This document shows, in pieces, positions 1 through 8,410 of a DNA stretch of 64,000 bases (position 1 is its first letter; each line of letters opens with the position of its first letter). The translations under genes were made by a program, and so were the position numbers. The stretch is from Anaerolineales bacterium (GTDB lineage Bacteria > Chloroflexota > Anaerolineae > 4572-78 > J111): contig JABTUW010000005.1 in the NCBI GenBank assembly GCA_015075185.1, positions 620,001 to 684,000 of the forward strand, given 5' to 3'. A model generated the notes under the pieces. The model searched no databases. It saw nothing but the letters and a program-made list of their open reading frames with translations, and had not been told where the DNA came from.

Positions 1-471
1 GCCCGGAACATCGGCCCGGACAAAGTGGAAGTGGTGGCCTATCACCATCTGCCGGTATTTCACACCGAGCACTGTGTGTTCTGCCGCTTTCTATCAAAGG
101 GGACCAGTTACAAGGACTGCGGGCAGCCCTGCGAGCGACATCGCGTGGCCCTGCGGGATGGGCATGGCCGCGCCCATCCGGTGATGGCCGATGTGGGCTG
201 TCGCAACACCGTTTTTGGGGCGGAAGCCCAGGAGGCCAGCCGGCACCTGGACGAGTGGCGGCAGGCCGGTATCCATCACTTTCGGCTGGAGTTTGTCCAC
301 GAATCGGCCAAGCAGGTGACCGAGATTACCCGTATCTTTGCCGAGGCCCTGGCCGGCAGGCTGACGAGCCTTGAGCTAACCCGGCAGCTCCAGCGATTGG
401 CTCCGCAAGGTACGACAGAAGGAAGTCTCTTTGTGCCTGATACGTATCTTACTATACCATTGTTACAGTAA
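1..471 (+). CDS. U32 family peptidase/hydroxylase, C-terminal part (5' end outside window)
   Basis: The reading frame is open from base 1, so the gene starts upstream and only the last ~156 residues are visible. The stretch HTEHCVFCRFLSKG followed by CGQPCE and a later VGCRNTVF is the cysteine-rich signature of U32 proteins (PrtC, RlhA, TrhP type). In studied members these cysteines are thought to hold an iron-sulfur cluster and the protein takes part in RNA hydroxylation; older annotations call them collagenase-like peptidases. The end of the protein (SLFVPDTYLTIPLLQ) is not diagnostic. The stop lies ~100 bp before the next gene on the same strand. Which U32 subgroup this is cannot be told from the C-terminus. 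Confidence 0.85.
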   Translation, partial: ARNIGPDKVEVVAYHHLPVFHTEHCVFCRFLSKGTSYKDCGQPCERHRVALRDGHGRAHPVMADVGCRNTVFGAEAQEASRHLDEWRQAGIHHFRLEFVHESAKQVTEITRIFAEALAGRLTSLELTRQLQRLAPQGTTEGSLFVPDTYLTIPLLQ

Positions 472-569
472 CTATCGCTAATCACAAATTTGAGCGGTCG
501 CCAGCCCTAGATGCGGCTCCGCTCGGCATTTGGGGATGCCTCACTCTTCAAAAATTGGATCAACTGAGT

Positions 570-1118
570 ATGACTATCACCCCCCCAACCATCGAAACAA
601 GGCGACTACTCCTGCGGCTTATGCACAGTAGGGATATTGATGCCCTCCTGCATATCTTTGCCGATCCCATCGTGATGGCTGCTTTTGATGCCGCCCCCTT
701 CGACCGGCAGCAGATGGCACAGTGGCTCCGGCGAAATCTTGACCATCAGGAGCGCTATGGCTATGGCCTGTTTGCCGCCATCCTTAAAGCCAACGGGCTG
801 CTGGTTGGCGACTGTGGGTTGGAGATCATGGAGGTTGACGGAACCGTTGAGGCCGAGCTTGGCTATGATTTCCGCAGTGATTACTGGGGGCACGGCCTGG
901 CGACGGAGGCCGCCGGCGCTGTCCGTAATTACGCTTTTCAGGTGCTCCACCTGCCCCGGCTCGTCAGCCTGATCCGCCAGCGCAACCTGGCCTCACAACG
1001 AGTCGCAGAAAAAGTCGGGCTGCGCTGCATCACCCAGATCACCCGGTTCGGGCAGTTGCACCGGGTTTACGCCCTCACCCAGGAAGAATTTCGTCAGCTT
1101 ATCATCCATCAGACATAA
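570..1118 (+). CDS. GNAT family N-acetyltransferase (RimJ/RimL type)
   Basis: The protein starts with the typical IETRRLLLR strand, followed by a segment with LVGDCGLEI and the acetyl-CoA binding region around YWGHGLATEAAGAVRNYAF. The late segment RQRNLASQRVAEKVGL is typical of the Acetyltransf_3 (RimJ/RimL) group, which acetylates protein N-termini or small amines. I chose ATG 570; an in-frame TTG at 555 is possible, and neither has a clear ribosome binding site. Length (~182 residues) is normal for the family. The 3' end overlaps the convergent FtsX-like permease gene by 10 bp. The substrate cannot be deduced. Confidence 0.85.
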   Translation: MTITPPTIETRRLLLRLMHSRDIDALLHIFADPIVMAAFDAAPFDRQQMAQWLRRNLDHQERYGYGLFAAILKANGLLVGDCGLEIMEVDGTVEAELGYDFRSDYWGHGLATEAAGAVRNYAFQVLHLPRLVSLIRQRNLASQRVAEKVGLRCITQITRFGQLHRVYALTQEEFRQLIIHQT

Positions 1119-3517
1119 GCCAGACTCTCCCGAACACTGACCTGGGTGGCGCTGCGGGCGGGTACGAGTGAGGCCAGGGTCGAGATGACCAGGATAATGA
1201 CCAGCCAGACCAGGACGGCGCTCAGGTCATACCGGTAATCCAGGTTGGCATCGAACATAATCTGTCCCAAAGCATTGCCTAAGAGACGAGCCAGAACAAA
1301 AGACAAGGGCACGGCCAGCGCCCAGCTCAACAGCCCTTGCAGCACTCCTTCCATCATAAACATGCCCATAATTGTGCGCGAGCGCGCCCCAATGGCCCGC
1401 ATGACCCCGATCTCTCGCGTTCGTTCAACCACGCTGATGGAAAGCGACCCCATTAAGCCGATGCCGCCCACCAGGGCGACGATGACGGCCAGGGCCAGCA
1501 GCATGGTCGTAGTTACCCCGAACTCGTTGAGAGCTTCGGCTCGATCTTTGGCCGCCGTGCTGGACTCATACACCCCAATGTCCATTTCCCGCGCTTCGTA
1601 AAGGTTTTTGAGCTGGGTGAAGACCGCTTCAATGGCGGCTGGATCGCTGCTGGTGGTGCGCACCAGCAGCCGGGTGCCCTCGTTATACTGCTTGGTGGCG
1701 GCGGCCACGGCCTCCAGCGGGGCGTAGATAGGGGTGGTGTCAAAACCGTCGGTAAAAATAACCTGGAAGATGCCAATGACCTGCCACTCGGCATCGCCTA
1801 GCTCAAACATGTTGAGGGTGACGGTGTCGCCCACGTTGAGATTGTTATCGTCAGCCGTATCTTTGCTGATGACGATGACTCGGCCATCGCCTGGCTGAAA
1901 CCAGCGACCAGCCAGCAGCAGCGGCCGGTAGTAGTCGCTCCCGGCCGGGATGCCGATGACCTGTGCTCCGACTCCGGCTTCTTTGAGACGCTGGCCCTCT
2001 TTCAAAATTGCGGCAGGCGCGGCGAACCATAGTTCAGCCTCGGCCACGCCAGGCACGGAGCGAAGCATACTCAGCACGCGGTTCGCGGATTGGGCTTCAT
2101 CAAAGCCGAGCCGGATGTCATAGCCGCGCCGCTTCAAGTCGGTGTCCAGGGTGTGGGTCAGCGAGGCCGACAGGGTCATCACGATCAGGAACATCGTCCC
2201 CGCGCCGACGAGGGCCAACTGGGTCAGGGTCAAGCGACCTTTGCGCCGGAACATATTACCCAGGGCAATGGCGTACGAGGAGGCGAGCAGCCGGTCGCCC
2301 AGCCGCTCGACCATCCGGTCAAGCCAGTTGGAGCCAAAGTCGCCGCCGATGCCATAGGTGGCAATGGCCGCCCGCACGGTCATCGCCGCGCCGGTCAGCA
2401 CCGGCCACAACGCGGCCAGGGCCGGAATGAGGGTGGCCGCCAGGGCTTGATAGCCGAGCGCCCGCGGCGAAACCTGGAATGTGTCGTAGTCAATGTTAAA
2501 GGCGTTCAAAAACCACTGGCTCAGGCCAAAGGCAGCCAGCGCGCCCAGCGGCAGGGCGATCACAAAGGCCAGCAGGCCGTAAATCAGGACGGTGGTCAGG
2601 TAGATTTTAAGGATGACTCCCATGCTGCCGCCAATGGCTTTCATCATGCCAATTTGGTTAATCTGCTGGGTAATGAGCGCGGCCATGGTATTAGTGACCA
2701 GGATGACGCTCATTAGCAGTGCGATCACGGCCAAAACTTGCAGCACCAGGGTCAGCCCTTCGACGAACATGCGGCCCCAGTGTTCTTGCGGGTCTTGATA
2801 GGTGGCAAAGCCCACCCCGACTCCCTCTTTCCCCAGGCGGTCTTTAATCTCCGAAGCAACCTCGCGGGCAAATTCGGCGCTGTAGGGGCTAACGCGCACC
2901 GACAGGCCGTTAAACTCCCCAGCCGGGATATTGAAGCGCTCCAGCCCCTGCGCATCGGTATAGAAAACGGCTGGCCCGCCAAACTGCGGGGGATGGACAA
3001 AGTTGGATTGGATTTTGCCGGTGATGGGCAGAGCACGGTCCGTTTTGTCCAGCTCAAAGATGACCTTATCGCCGATGTCAATCCCAAACGCCGCGCTGGA
3101 CAGACGCTCGACGGAGAAGTTATCTTTTTCCGGCCACGGACCTTCCACCCGGCGCAGCAGGTCGTACTTTTGCTCTTCGTAATCGTCGCGCATCTGCAAA
3201 AAGCCAGCCTGCCATTCATCCTCCGGCTTGAGTTTGTAGCGGATCTCTACGGCATTTGTCACCTGGTTATCTTCGACCCCTTTGATGTTTTTCAGCCGGT
3301 CGGCGATATCCTGATCAATCCGTTCGGTCAGAGTCATGGTCACATGGGAAGGCTGGGCTGCCTGGTGGGCGCGGTCCATGCCGGGGAGCAGTTGATCGAC
3401 CATGCCAAGGATAGCCCCAATGGCAAAGACACCCACGGCAATACTCAGCACCGCCAGCAGGGTGCGGCCTTTATTGTGCCATAAATCAAACCAAACTTTA
3501 CGCCAGATAACACTCAT
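1109..3517 (-). CDS. ABC transporter permease, FtsX/MacB-type, two FtsX domains
   Basis: 802 residues. An N-terminal membrane helix (KGRTLLAVLSIAVGVFAIGAI) precedes a long extracytoplasmic MacB-type domain. Next comes a block of three to four helices (around LAVIALLMSVILVTNTMAA), a second extracytoplasmic domain and a final three-helix FtsX block containing the REIGVMRAIGARSRTI loop that docks the ATPase. Proteins with two such blocks act as one-chain permeases in lipoprotein or peptide export, or as mechanotransmitters, together with a LolD/MacB-like ATPase. No ATPase gene is adjacent; the nearest candidate is 12.6 kb away at 16138. The gene lies 32 bp downstream of a small LuxR-type regulator on the same strand and has a GGGGAG ribosome binding site. 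Confidence 0.85.
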   Translation of the reverse strand: MSVIWRKVWFDLWHNKGRTLLAVLSIAVGVFAIGAILGMVDQLLPGMDRAHQAAQPSHVTMTLTERIDQDIADRLKNIKGVEDNQVTNAVEIRYKLKPEDEWQAGFLQMRDDYEEQKYDLLRRVEGPWPEKDNFSVERLSSAAFGIDIGDKVIFELDKTDRALPITGKIQSNFVHPPQFGGPAVFYTDAQGLERFNIPAGEFNGLSVRVSPYSAEFAREVASEIKDRLGKEGVGVGFATYQDPQEHWGRMFVEGLTLVLQVLAVIALLMSVILVTNTMAALITQQINQIGMMKAIGGSMGVILKIYLTTVLIYGLLAFVIALPLGALAAFGLSQWFLNAFNIDYDTFQVSPRALGYQALAATLIPALAALWPVLTGAAMTVRAAIATYGIGGDFGSNWLDRMVERLGDRLLASSYAIALGNMFRRKGRLTLTQLALVGAGTMFLIVMTLSASLTHTLDTDLKRRGYDIRLGFDEAQSANRVLSMLRSVPGVAEAELWFAAPAAILKEGQRLKEAGVGAQVIGIPAGSDYYRPLLLAGRWFQPGDGRVIVISKDTADDNNLNVGDTVTLNMFELGDAEWQVIGIFQVIFTDGFDTTPIYAPLEAVAAATKQYNEGTRLLVRTTSSDPAAIEAVFTQLKNLYEAREMDIGVYESSTAAKDRAEALNEFGVTTTMLLALAVIVALVGGIGLMGSLSISVVERTREIGVMRAIGARSRTIMGMFMMEGVLQGLLSWALAVPLSFVLARLLGNALGQIMFDANLDYRYDLSAVLVWLVIILVISTLASLVPARSATQVSVRESLAYV

Positions 3518-3549
3518 GGTAATGACTCCCCAATTATTTCAACAGGCTT

Positions 3550-3798
3550 TTAGCCGAAGCTCCCCTCCCATATTTGGGGGAAGTTAGGCTGCGGAGTGAT
3601 GCCCAGCTTACGCGCCTGCAAGGCCGCTTGAGTCCGGTTGCGCACGTTCAGCTTGCCAAAAATATTGTAAACGTGTCGCTTGACCGTGCTTTCGGTGATG
3701 TATAAACGCCGGCTGATTTCCCGGTTCGACGCGCCGGAAGTGAGCCATTGCAGCACTTCCTGCTCACGCTCGCTCAGAGATTCGACATACTTTTCCAT
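3550..3798 (-). CDS. Stand-alone LuxR-type HTH protein (82 aa)
   Basis: The whole protein is a GerE/LuxR C-terminal helix-turn-helix domain: LSEREQEVLQWLTSGASNREIS, then the recognition helix ITESTVKRHVYNIFGKLNV and RTQAALQARKLG. No receiver, PAS or ATPase domain precedes it. The start has a strong AGAGGAG site 8 bases upstream, so it is not a fragment cut from an ORF. Its HTH resembles that of the large MalT-like regulator at 36226 (TVKRHV.NI..KLNV..R.QA). It is followed at 32 bp by the FtsX-like permease and probably controls or is co-transcribed with it. How a one-domain LuxR protein receives a signal is not visible. Confidence 0.85.
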   Translation of the reverse strand: MEKYVESLSEREQEVLQWLTSGASNREISRRLYITESTVKRHVYNIFGKLNVRNRTQAALQARKLGITPQPNFPQIWEGSFG

Positions 3799-3928
3799 CT
3801 TTTGCTCCTCTGAAAATAGGGGTCAGTCGTCAGCCCATAGGCTAGCCAGTAATCAGAAAAAAATATTTTTACGGTTGGTGGTGTGCTACCGACTCGTGAC
3901 GACTCCTAAGAAAATAGACCACAGATTG

Positions 3929-3981
3929 CACAGATTTCGCAGATAATAAAGAAAAAATCCGTGTCATCTGCGAAATCTGTG
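3929..3981. repeat. Perfect 16-bp inverted repeat (hairpin) between HiPIP and LuxR genes
   Basis: CACAGATTTCGCAGAT at 3929-3944 is repeated as its exact reverse complement at 3966-3981 with a 21-base loop. The right arm is flanked by GGATTTTCATTTTT. Sequences of the CACAGATT..CAGAT type are common dispersed intergenic repeats in many bacteria. Here the hairpin sits 18 bp past the HiPIP stop and may also slow transcription leaving that gene. A shorter related piece (CCACAGATTTTGTGGATT) is present near 6092. Confidence 0.7.
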
Positions 3982-3998
3982 GATTTTCATTTTTCACG

Positions 3999-4439
3999 TC
4001 AGCCTTGAGCGGCCCAGGTATTGCAGGTCCCTTTGGGGGCAATCGGGCCGCCGACAATCTCGCAGCCGCCGCAAGCTGCATTGGCCTCAGGCGGCTTGAA
4101 GAAGCGGCAGTTAGCACAGATCTTTTCCGGCTCGGGTGACTCATCTACATAATTGAGTGCTTTGCGGGTGGCGCTCTCCAGGGCGGACAACTCAGCCGGC
4201 GCGGCACAAACCGATGTGCCCGCTGCGGCCTTCTCCGGCGAGGCGCCAGACGCGCCGGTTTCGGTTCTCTGCGCCGCTTCTTCCCCGCTACAGGCGCTAA
4301 GCAGTCCGGGCGTTATCAGCCCGGCCGCGCCGATAAAGACAGCTCGCTTGAGAAAGCTGCGCCGAGAAGTCAGGTCTTGCCGCAAACTATTTTGTTCAGA
4401 CATACCGCCGTAGCGATCTTTTTCGTTTAAATAATGCAT
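3999..4439 (-). CDS. High-potential iron-sulfur protein (HiPIP), Tat-type lipoprotein
   Basis: 146 residues. The N-terminus has a twin-arginine motif (SRRSFLKRA), a hydrophobic stretch and a lipobox ending in LLSAC, so the protein is likely exported folded and lipid-anchored. The C-terminal ~50 residues carry the HiPIP signature: CANC, a further cysteine pair in ACGGC, then GTCNTWAAQG, giving the four [4Fe-4S] ligands with one extra cysteine. HiPIPs are periplasmic one-electron carriers. The start at 4439 is set by an AAAGGAG site 7 bases upstream; an internal ATG (4403) lacks one. An inverted repeat with arms TATTCCC/GGGAATA (about 4463-4492) lies just upstream and could be an operator or the end of the preceding gene. 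Confidence 0.85.
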   Translation of the reverse strand: MHYLNEKDRYGGMSEQNSLRQDLTSRRSFLKRAVFIGAAGLITPGLLSACSGEEAAQRTETGASGASPEKAAAGTSVCAAPAELSALESATRKALNYVDESPEPEKICANCRFFKPPEANAACGGCEIVGGPIAPKGTCNTWAAQG

Positions 4440-4507
4440 TATCGAACTCCTTTCATTTTTCCTATTCCCTCAGCCGTATTAGACCGGGAATAATCTCACC
4501 ACTGGCC

Positions 4508-5080
4508 TTAAGCCCCCCTTCCTTCTACCGCGGGTTCTTTGACCCGGCTGCGGCCCCACCGGGGCCAGGCGGAAACCAGCCCCAGGATGATGGCCAGGCC
4601 AATCGTCAGTAGCGATCCTGCCAGCTCTGGCTTGACCGTCATGAGAAAGACGATGCCCAAAGCTATGGCGATGCGGGTCTGGAGGGAAGTCCATAGGAGA
4701 GGATCGTGCAGCCGCTGCCGGAAAGCCGGGGATAATGCCCCGCTTTCTGCGGCTGCTGCCCGCCCTACCGCCGCCATGCGCCGCCCTGAAAGGGCTACCG
4801 CCAGCACGGCGAGCAGGATCATGGCCCCCAGGGCGATGCCGATCCAGGCCACGCCGCCCCAGACGGTCGCCATCATGTAGAAACCGGCCAGCAGAATCAT
4901 CGCCATCGAGGCCGGACCTATCCGCCGGAGCAGCCCAAGGACGCCGAGCCATTCCCGCGCCTGCTCGCTCGTAGCGGCGCGTTCCAAGCCGCGCAGGCTG
5001 ATCCACTCCAGGCCGAGCGCTACAAAAAACCCCAGCGCGCCCACAATGTGCAAGAATAAGGCTATTGAATAGTCAGTCAT
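4508..5080 (-). CDS. Small multi-spanning membrane protein, DUF2269-like
   Basis: 190 residues with about four membrane helices: SIALFLHIVGALGFFVALGLE at the N-terminus, then MAMILLAGFYMMATVW, IGIALGAMILLAVLAVAL and a helix pair near residues 140-175. The early histidine in FLHIVGALG and the overall pattern resemble DUF2269-type integral membrane proteins of unknown role. The start has a GGGGG site at the right distance. It lies 68 bp upstream of the HiPIP gene on the same strand, so the two may be one transcript. The family assignment is tentative. Confidence 0.6.
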   Translation of the reverse strand: MTDYSIALFLHIVGALGFFVALGLEWISLRGLERAATSEQAREWLGVLGLLRRIGPASMAMILLAGFYMMATVWGGVAWIGIALGAMILLAVLAVALSGRRMAAVGRAAAAESGALSPAFRQRLHDPLLWTSLQTRIAIALGIVFLMTVKPELAGSLLTIGLAIILGLVSAWPRWGRSRVKEPAVEGRGA

Positions 5081-5355
5081 AAGATTTACCCCCTATACGT
5101 ACTGTTGGATGATGGTTACAATAAATAGTCGTTTGAAGAAAGCCCAATTGGACAACCCGCCCGATATATCGATAGCATCAGAATTTGTGATCAAGATAGC
5201 GTCGAATTGTGAACAAGTTGTGAAGATGCGATGGAGATATTGCAGAGGGAGTCGCTTAAGGAAATAAGGGGTGACTATTTTTATCCTCTTTTTGCCTTTA
5301 CGTTATTGCCCTCCAAAAGTTGCACCTGATCGGCGTAAATTGGATGAACAGGCAA

Positions 5356-6039
5356 TCACTTTTCAAGCCAGATCTCCAAGCCAATCTGGTTCTCTTGGAT
5401 GTTGCTTTTGCTAAATTTAGACTGAGCCACTAACGCTTCGAACTGTTTTTTAGTGTAGGCCCGTTTTATCAGCATGAACTTAAAAGTCCACTTGGTCATG
5501 AGGGTATTGACCTTGCTCAAGCCCAGATTGTCCACGTAATTATTGACGGTTTCTTCCGCAACATCTCCCCGTAAATCGAGAATCAAAGCCTTGCCGCCAT
5601 CCTTCAAAACTCGATACATTTCATCCAGGGCCACAATGGGTTCGGCAAAATTCTTAAAAGCAGACTTGCAGATGATGAAATCAAATGTTCCCTCGGCAAA
5701 AGGCATCTCGGCTACATTGCCTTGACGAAAATCTACCACTACGCCTGCATCCTGGGCTTTCATCTGCGCAATTTCAACGAACTTTTTACTGATATCCAGG
5801 CCCACAATTTTATAAGGGCCGAGTTTGGCCAGTTCTATGGCTAAATATCCGGGACCTGGGGCAACTTCAAGAATCGTACTTCCTTCGGAAAGTTGACTGG
5901 CGACTAACTTCGCGTTGTTCTTGAATTCCTCCATATCTTTTTGAGTAATTTTGGCATACCAGGTGGCAATAAAGCCGTCCATCCCCAGCCCTTTGTAGGC
6001 TTTGGGACTCTTCATCATAGACATCTTAGAGCCGGTCAT
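5356..6039 (-). CDS. Class I SAM-dependent methyltransferase
   Basis: 227 residues. SAM-binding motif I is EVAPGPGYLAIELA (about residue 60), followed by the acidic VGLDISKK strand and the FDFIICKSAFKNF motif typical of Methyltransf_11/25 proteins. The C-terminal part (KWTFKFMLIKRAYTKKQFEAL) follows the common small-molecule methyltransferase pattern. The base composition is more AT-rich than the neighbours, which may mean later acquisition. A good AAAGGAAGAG site precedes the ATG. A 275-bp gap (5081-5355) lies on its 3' side and 103 bp separate it from the YvlB-like operon upstream. The substrate is unknown. Confidence 0.8.
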   Translation of the reverse strand: MTGSKMSMMKSPKAYKGLGMDGFIATWYAKITQKDMEEFKNNAKLVASQLSEGSTILEVAPGPGYLAIELAKLGPYKIVGLDISKKFVEIAQMKAQDAGVVVDFRQGNVAEMPFAEGTFDFIICKSAFKNFAEPIVALDEMYRVLKDGGKALILDLRGDVAEETVNNYVDNLGLSKVNTLMTKWTFKFMLIKRAYTKKQFEALVAQSKFSKSNIQENQIGLEIWLEK

Positions 6040-6142
6040 CTTATACTCTTCCTTTCTCTATAACCGAATTTTGGCAAAGCTTCGCCAGCCCACAGATTTT
6101 GTGGATTCCATTATGAGTTCTTCTTCTGTGGACGAATGAGAA

Positions 6143-6988
6143 TTAGTTGTTGTAGGTGACGCTCAGCGAACTGGCCTCGCCGCTAAAGACGATGCTGTAA
6201 CGGTCGGGCGAGGTGTCGAAGTCAGGGGTTTGCCAGGCCGACTTGCTGGCGAATTTGCGCCCACCTACATCGGCCGCATTGGTGTTGCCCAGGACCTCCA
6301 CCCGTAAAGGACACTGCGCCGGGCAGTTAACCTCAAATGAACTGGCGATGGCGTCGTAATGAATGGGCACGTCTCCCTTCGGTTGATCAAGGATGAGGGT
6401 GATGTTGTTCATACTGCCATTGCCCTCCAGCCCGGCGAGCTGCACCCCCCGCAGGTTAACCATGAGGTTGGACATGTGACTATGCAGTTCCAACTGCCAG
6501 GGTATGGCCGCATTGAGGGTGAACTCGGCGCGGGGATGATCGCCCTGCTGCTGGCGCAGCCATTCACGCAGGGCGCCCCATGAAAAGTAATTGAAGCGGG
6601 CCGTGACGGTGCTTCCGTCAACCCAGACGCTGGGTAGGCTGCGCGTATAATGGGCCTGAAAGAGGTCAGCGCCCAGTGCGGCGCTGTTAAGGGTGAAGTA
6701 GGCGGCCAGGGTATCCAAAATCAGCGTGCCGTGCCTGGCCTGGCCCAACGGAGCCGACGCTGCGTACCCTTCGCTCTGGCGGCCTGAGTCGCCGCACTCG
6801 GAGGTTGGTTCAGCCGGACCGCTGAGGTCGGGACCGGCATCCGCTTCAAGCTCAGGCAGGCCGCTCAGCAACTGCTCAGCTTCTTCCGGGCTGAGTTCAC
6901 CACGGCGCACTTTGATTAACAAGTTCATCAATTCTTCGTCACTCAACGGCTTGCCGCTGGGCGAGAGTGTATCCATTATGTTGTTCAT
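6143..6988 (-). CDS. YvlB/LiaX-like protein with N-terminal SHOCT-like module (second copy)
   Basis: 281 residues. Residues ~15-45 form a short helical module (DEELMNLLIKVRRGELSPEE). A low-complexity linker follows, then a C-terminal region of short beta-strands with repeated hydrophobic-Asn patterns, as in DUF4097-type beta-solenoids. It is a diverged paralogue of the next protein upstream (7019-7816): both contain FERHVP- or YTRSLPSVWVDGSTVT-like segments and the phrase ADIPWQLDIHS / AAIPWQLELHS. AGGAG precedes the ATG. It is the third gene of the DUF2089 operon. In Firmicutes YvlB/LiaX is part of the envelope stress response; whether that holds here is inference. Confidence 0.65.
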   Translation of the reverse strand: MNNIMDTLSPSGKPLSDEELMNLLIKVRRGELSPEEAEQLLSGLPELEADAGPDLSGPAEPTSECGDSGRQSEGYAASAPLGQARHGTLILDTLAAYFTLNSAALGADLFQAHYTRSLPSVWVDGSTVTARFNYFSWGALREWLRQQQGDHPRAEFTLNAAIPWQLELHSHMSNLMVNLRGVQLAGLEGNGSMNNITLILDQPKGDVPIHYDAIASSFEVNCPAQCPLRVEVLGNTNAADVGGRKFASKSAWQTPDFDTSPDRYSIVFSGEASSLSVTYNN

Positions 6989-7018
6989 GGTTGGCTCCTA
7001 AGAAAATAACTTAAATGA

Positions 7019-7816
7019 TTACAAAGCCCCCACCTTGAAATTGTTAGCGCCGCCGTGGACGTTGATGACGTAACGACAAAGTGCTGTTTTGATGTTGGCT
7101 GTCTCTAAGGTCGTTATGCCCCCAATAGCGCCAAGTTTCTGATTATCCAGCCCCAGGCTTGTCGCACCCCCGTGTACGGTCAACTGCACGGCGACAGGAG
7201 CCGGGCGTAAGACGATAAGATTGTGAACGCCGCCGTGGCAGTCAAGCCTGACTATATCGTTCGGTTCGCCCAGGATTAGCTTAACGTCGCTAACGCCGTT
7301 GTGAATGGTGAGTTTACGCAGTCTGATTGAGCGTAAATCCAGACATGATTGGGCGATACCGCTGTGGATATCAAGCTGCCAGGGAATGTCAGCGTTCAGG
7401 GTCATTTCGCTCTGAGGTGGGTTGAAGCCGTAACGCAGCCAGTTTAACAGCCCAAAGCCGAAATCCCGGTAACGCACCGTCACCGTGCCGCCGTTGACCC
7501 GGACGACCGGCACGTGGCGTTCAAAACGCGCCGTAAAAAGTTGGCCCGACAGCGCTTCGCCGTGCAGGTATAAGCCCGCCGCGCCGCGCTCGAAGACCAG
7601 TTTGCCGTTGGCGGTTTTGCCCAATGGCGCGGAAAAGGTCTGGCCGGCAAGTCCAGTATCGCTTGGCGCCTGGTCCTCGTGCCCGTGATGAGTCGCGCCC
7701 AGTAGCCTCTCGGCCTGTTCCACACTCAGCTCACCAGACTGCACCTGGCGCAGAATATCCAGCATTTCGTCATCCGTCAGCGTGGTGACATAAGAGGTAT
7801 CAATTGGATCGGTCAT
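7019..7816 (-). CDS. YvlB/LiaX-like protein with N-terminal SHOCT-like module (first copy)
   Basis: 265 residues, paralogous to the gene downstream. The N-terminal module reads DEMLDILRQVQSGELSVEQ, close to that of its neighbours. The C-terminal ~180 residues are beta-rich with repeated HGG turns (CHGGVHNL, VHGGATSL, VHGGANNF), which suggests a stacked beta-solenoid like DUF4097/DUF2807 proteins. No signal peptide is visible. AAGGAG precedes the ATG; 155 bp separate it from the DUF2089 gene. The role of the HGG-rich face is unknown. Confidence 0.65.
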   Translation of the reverse strand: MTDPIDTSYVTTLTDDEMLDILRQVQSGELSVEQAERLLGATHHGHEDQAPSDTGLAGQTFSAPLGKTANGKLVFERGAAGLYLHGEALSGQLFTARFERHVPVVRVNGGTVTVRYRDFGFGLLNWLRYGFNPPQSEMTLNADIPWQLDIHSGIAQSCLDLRSIRLRKLTIHNGVSDVKLILGEPNDIVRLDCHGGVHNLIVLRPAPVAVQLTVHGGATSLGLDNQKLGAIGGITTLETANIKTALCRYVINVHGGANNFKVGAL

Positions 7817-7971
7817 ATCGTGTCTCCTTACAAAATAGTATACGGTAGTCGGTAGACAGGGACATAAGATTCCTGGCTACCTGGCTGCCCCCGCCAGGTG
7901 CTCCGCACTCGGCAGTACCTTTTCATAATTGATGGCTTGCCATCGGCTCGTGAGCACTCCTTAGTTTATCT

Positions 7972-8403
7972 CTATTGGTTGCGCAGTAGCTTCATTGCCT
8001 CTTCAGGTGAAAGCTTGCCGGCGGCCAGATCATCCAGTATTTGCTTGCGAGTCGGCGGGGCAGGAACGGGTTCTGCGGGCGGTAAGGGGGAAACTTCGAT
8101 TTCGACCTGCGGCTCTCCCCCCAGCGCCGTAATTACTTCGTTCAGGCGGCTGCGCACCGTGGGGTACGAGACGCCCAGCTCGGCCTCCAGCCGGTTCAGT
8201 TTGCCTTCACAGCGCACAAAGGTCAGTACAAAGTCGAGCTGCGCGTGGCTCAGCCGATTCAGCGGGTGGGCAGCTTCAGGCAGGGCAAATTGGCCGTCGA
8301 AGGTAGTTCCACATGAGGTACAGGTGTACTGTTTGACTGTGGTGATGGCCGCGCTGCAAAATGGACAGCGTTCCGGTAGTTGGATCATATTTGACTCGCT
8401 CAT
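7972..8403 (-). CDS. DUF2089 family transcriptional regulator (zinc ribbon + HTH + SHOCT-like tail)
   Basis: 143 residues from ATG 8403. Upstream in-frame starts exist, but they lie in the promoter region. The N-terminus is a zinc ribbon, CPFC..CTSCG. It is followed by a helix-turn-helix (LDFVLTFVRCEGKLNRLEAELGV then SYPTVRSRLNEVI) and, after a proline-rich linker, the module KQILDDLAAGKLSPEEAMKLL at the very C-terminus. That same module is N-terminal in the two downstream proteins. DUF2089 proteins commonly sit beside YvlB-like genes. It probably regulates its own operon through the palindrome at 8411-8426. Confidence 0.85.
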   Translation of the reverse strand: MSESNMIQLPERCPFCSAAITTVKQYTCTSCGTTFDGQFALPEAAHPLNRLSHAQLDFVLTFVRCEGKLNRLEAELGVSYPTVRSRLNEVITALGGEPQVEIEVSPLPPAEPVPAPPTRKQILDDLAAGKLSPEEAMKLLRNQ

Positions 8404-8410
8404 TTGATTT

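Noticed and set aside
2090..2716. Long plus-strand ORF (208 codons) opposite the FtsX permease gene
   Set aside because: It is antisense to a clear permease gene, has Gln/Gly/His/Arg-rich low-complexity composition typical of shadow frames and no ribosome binding site.
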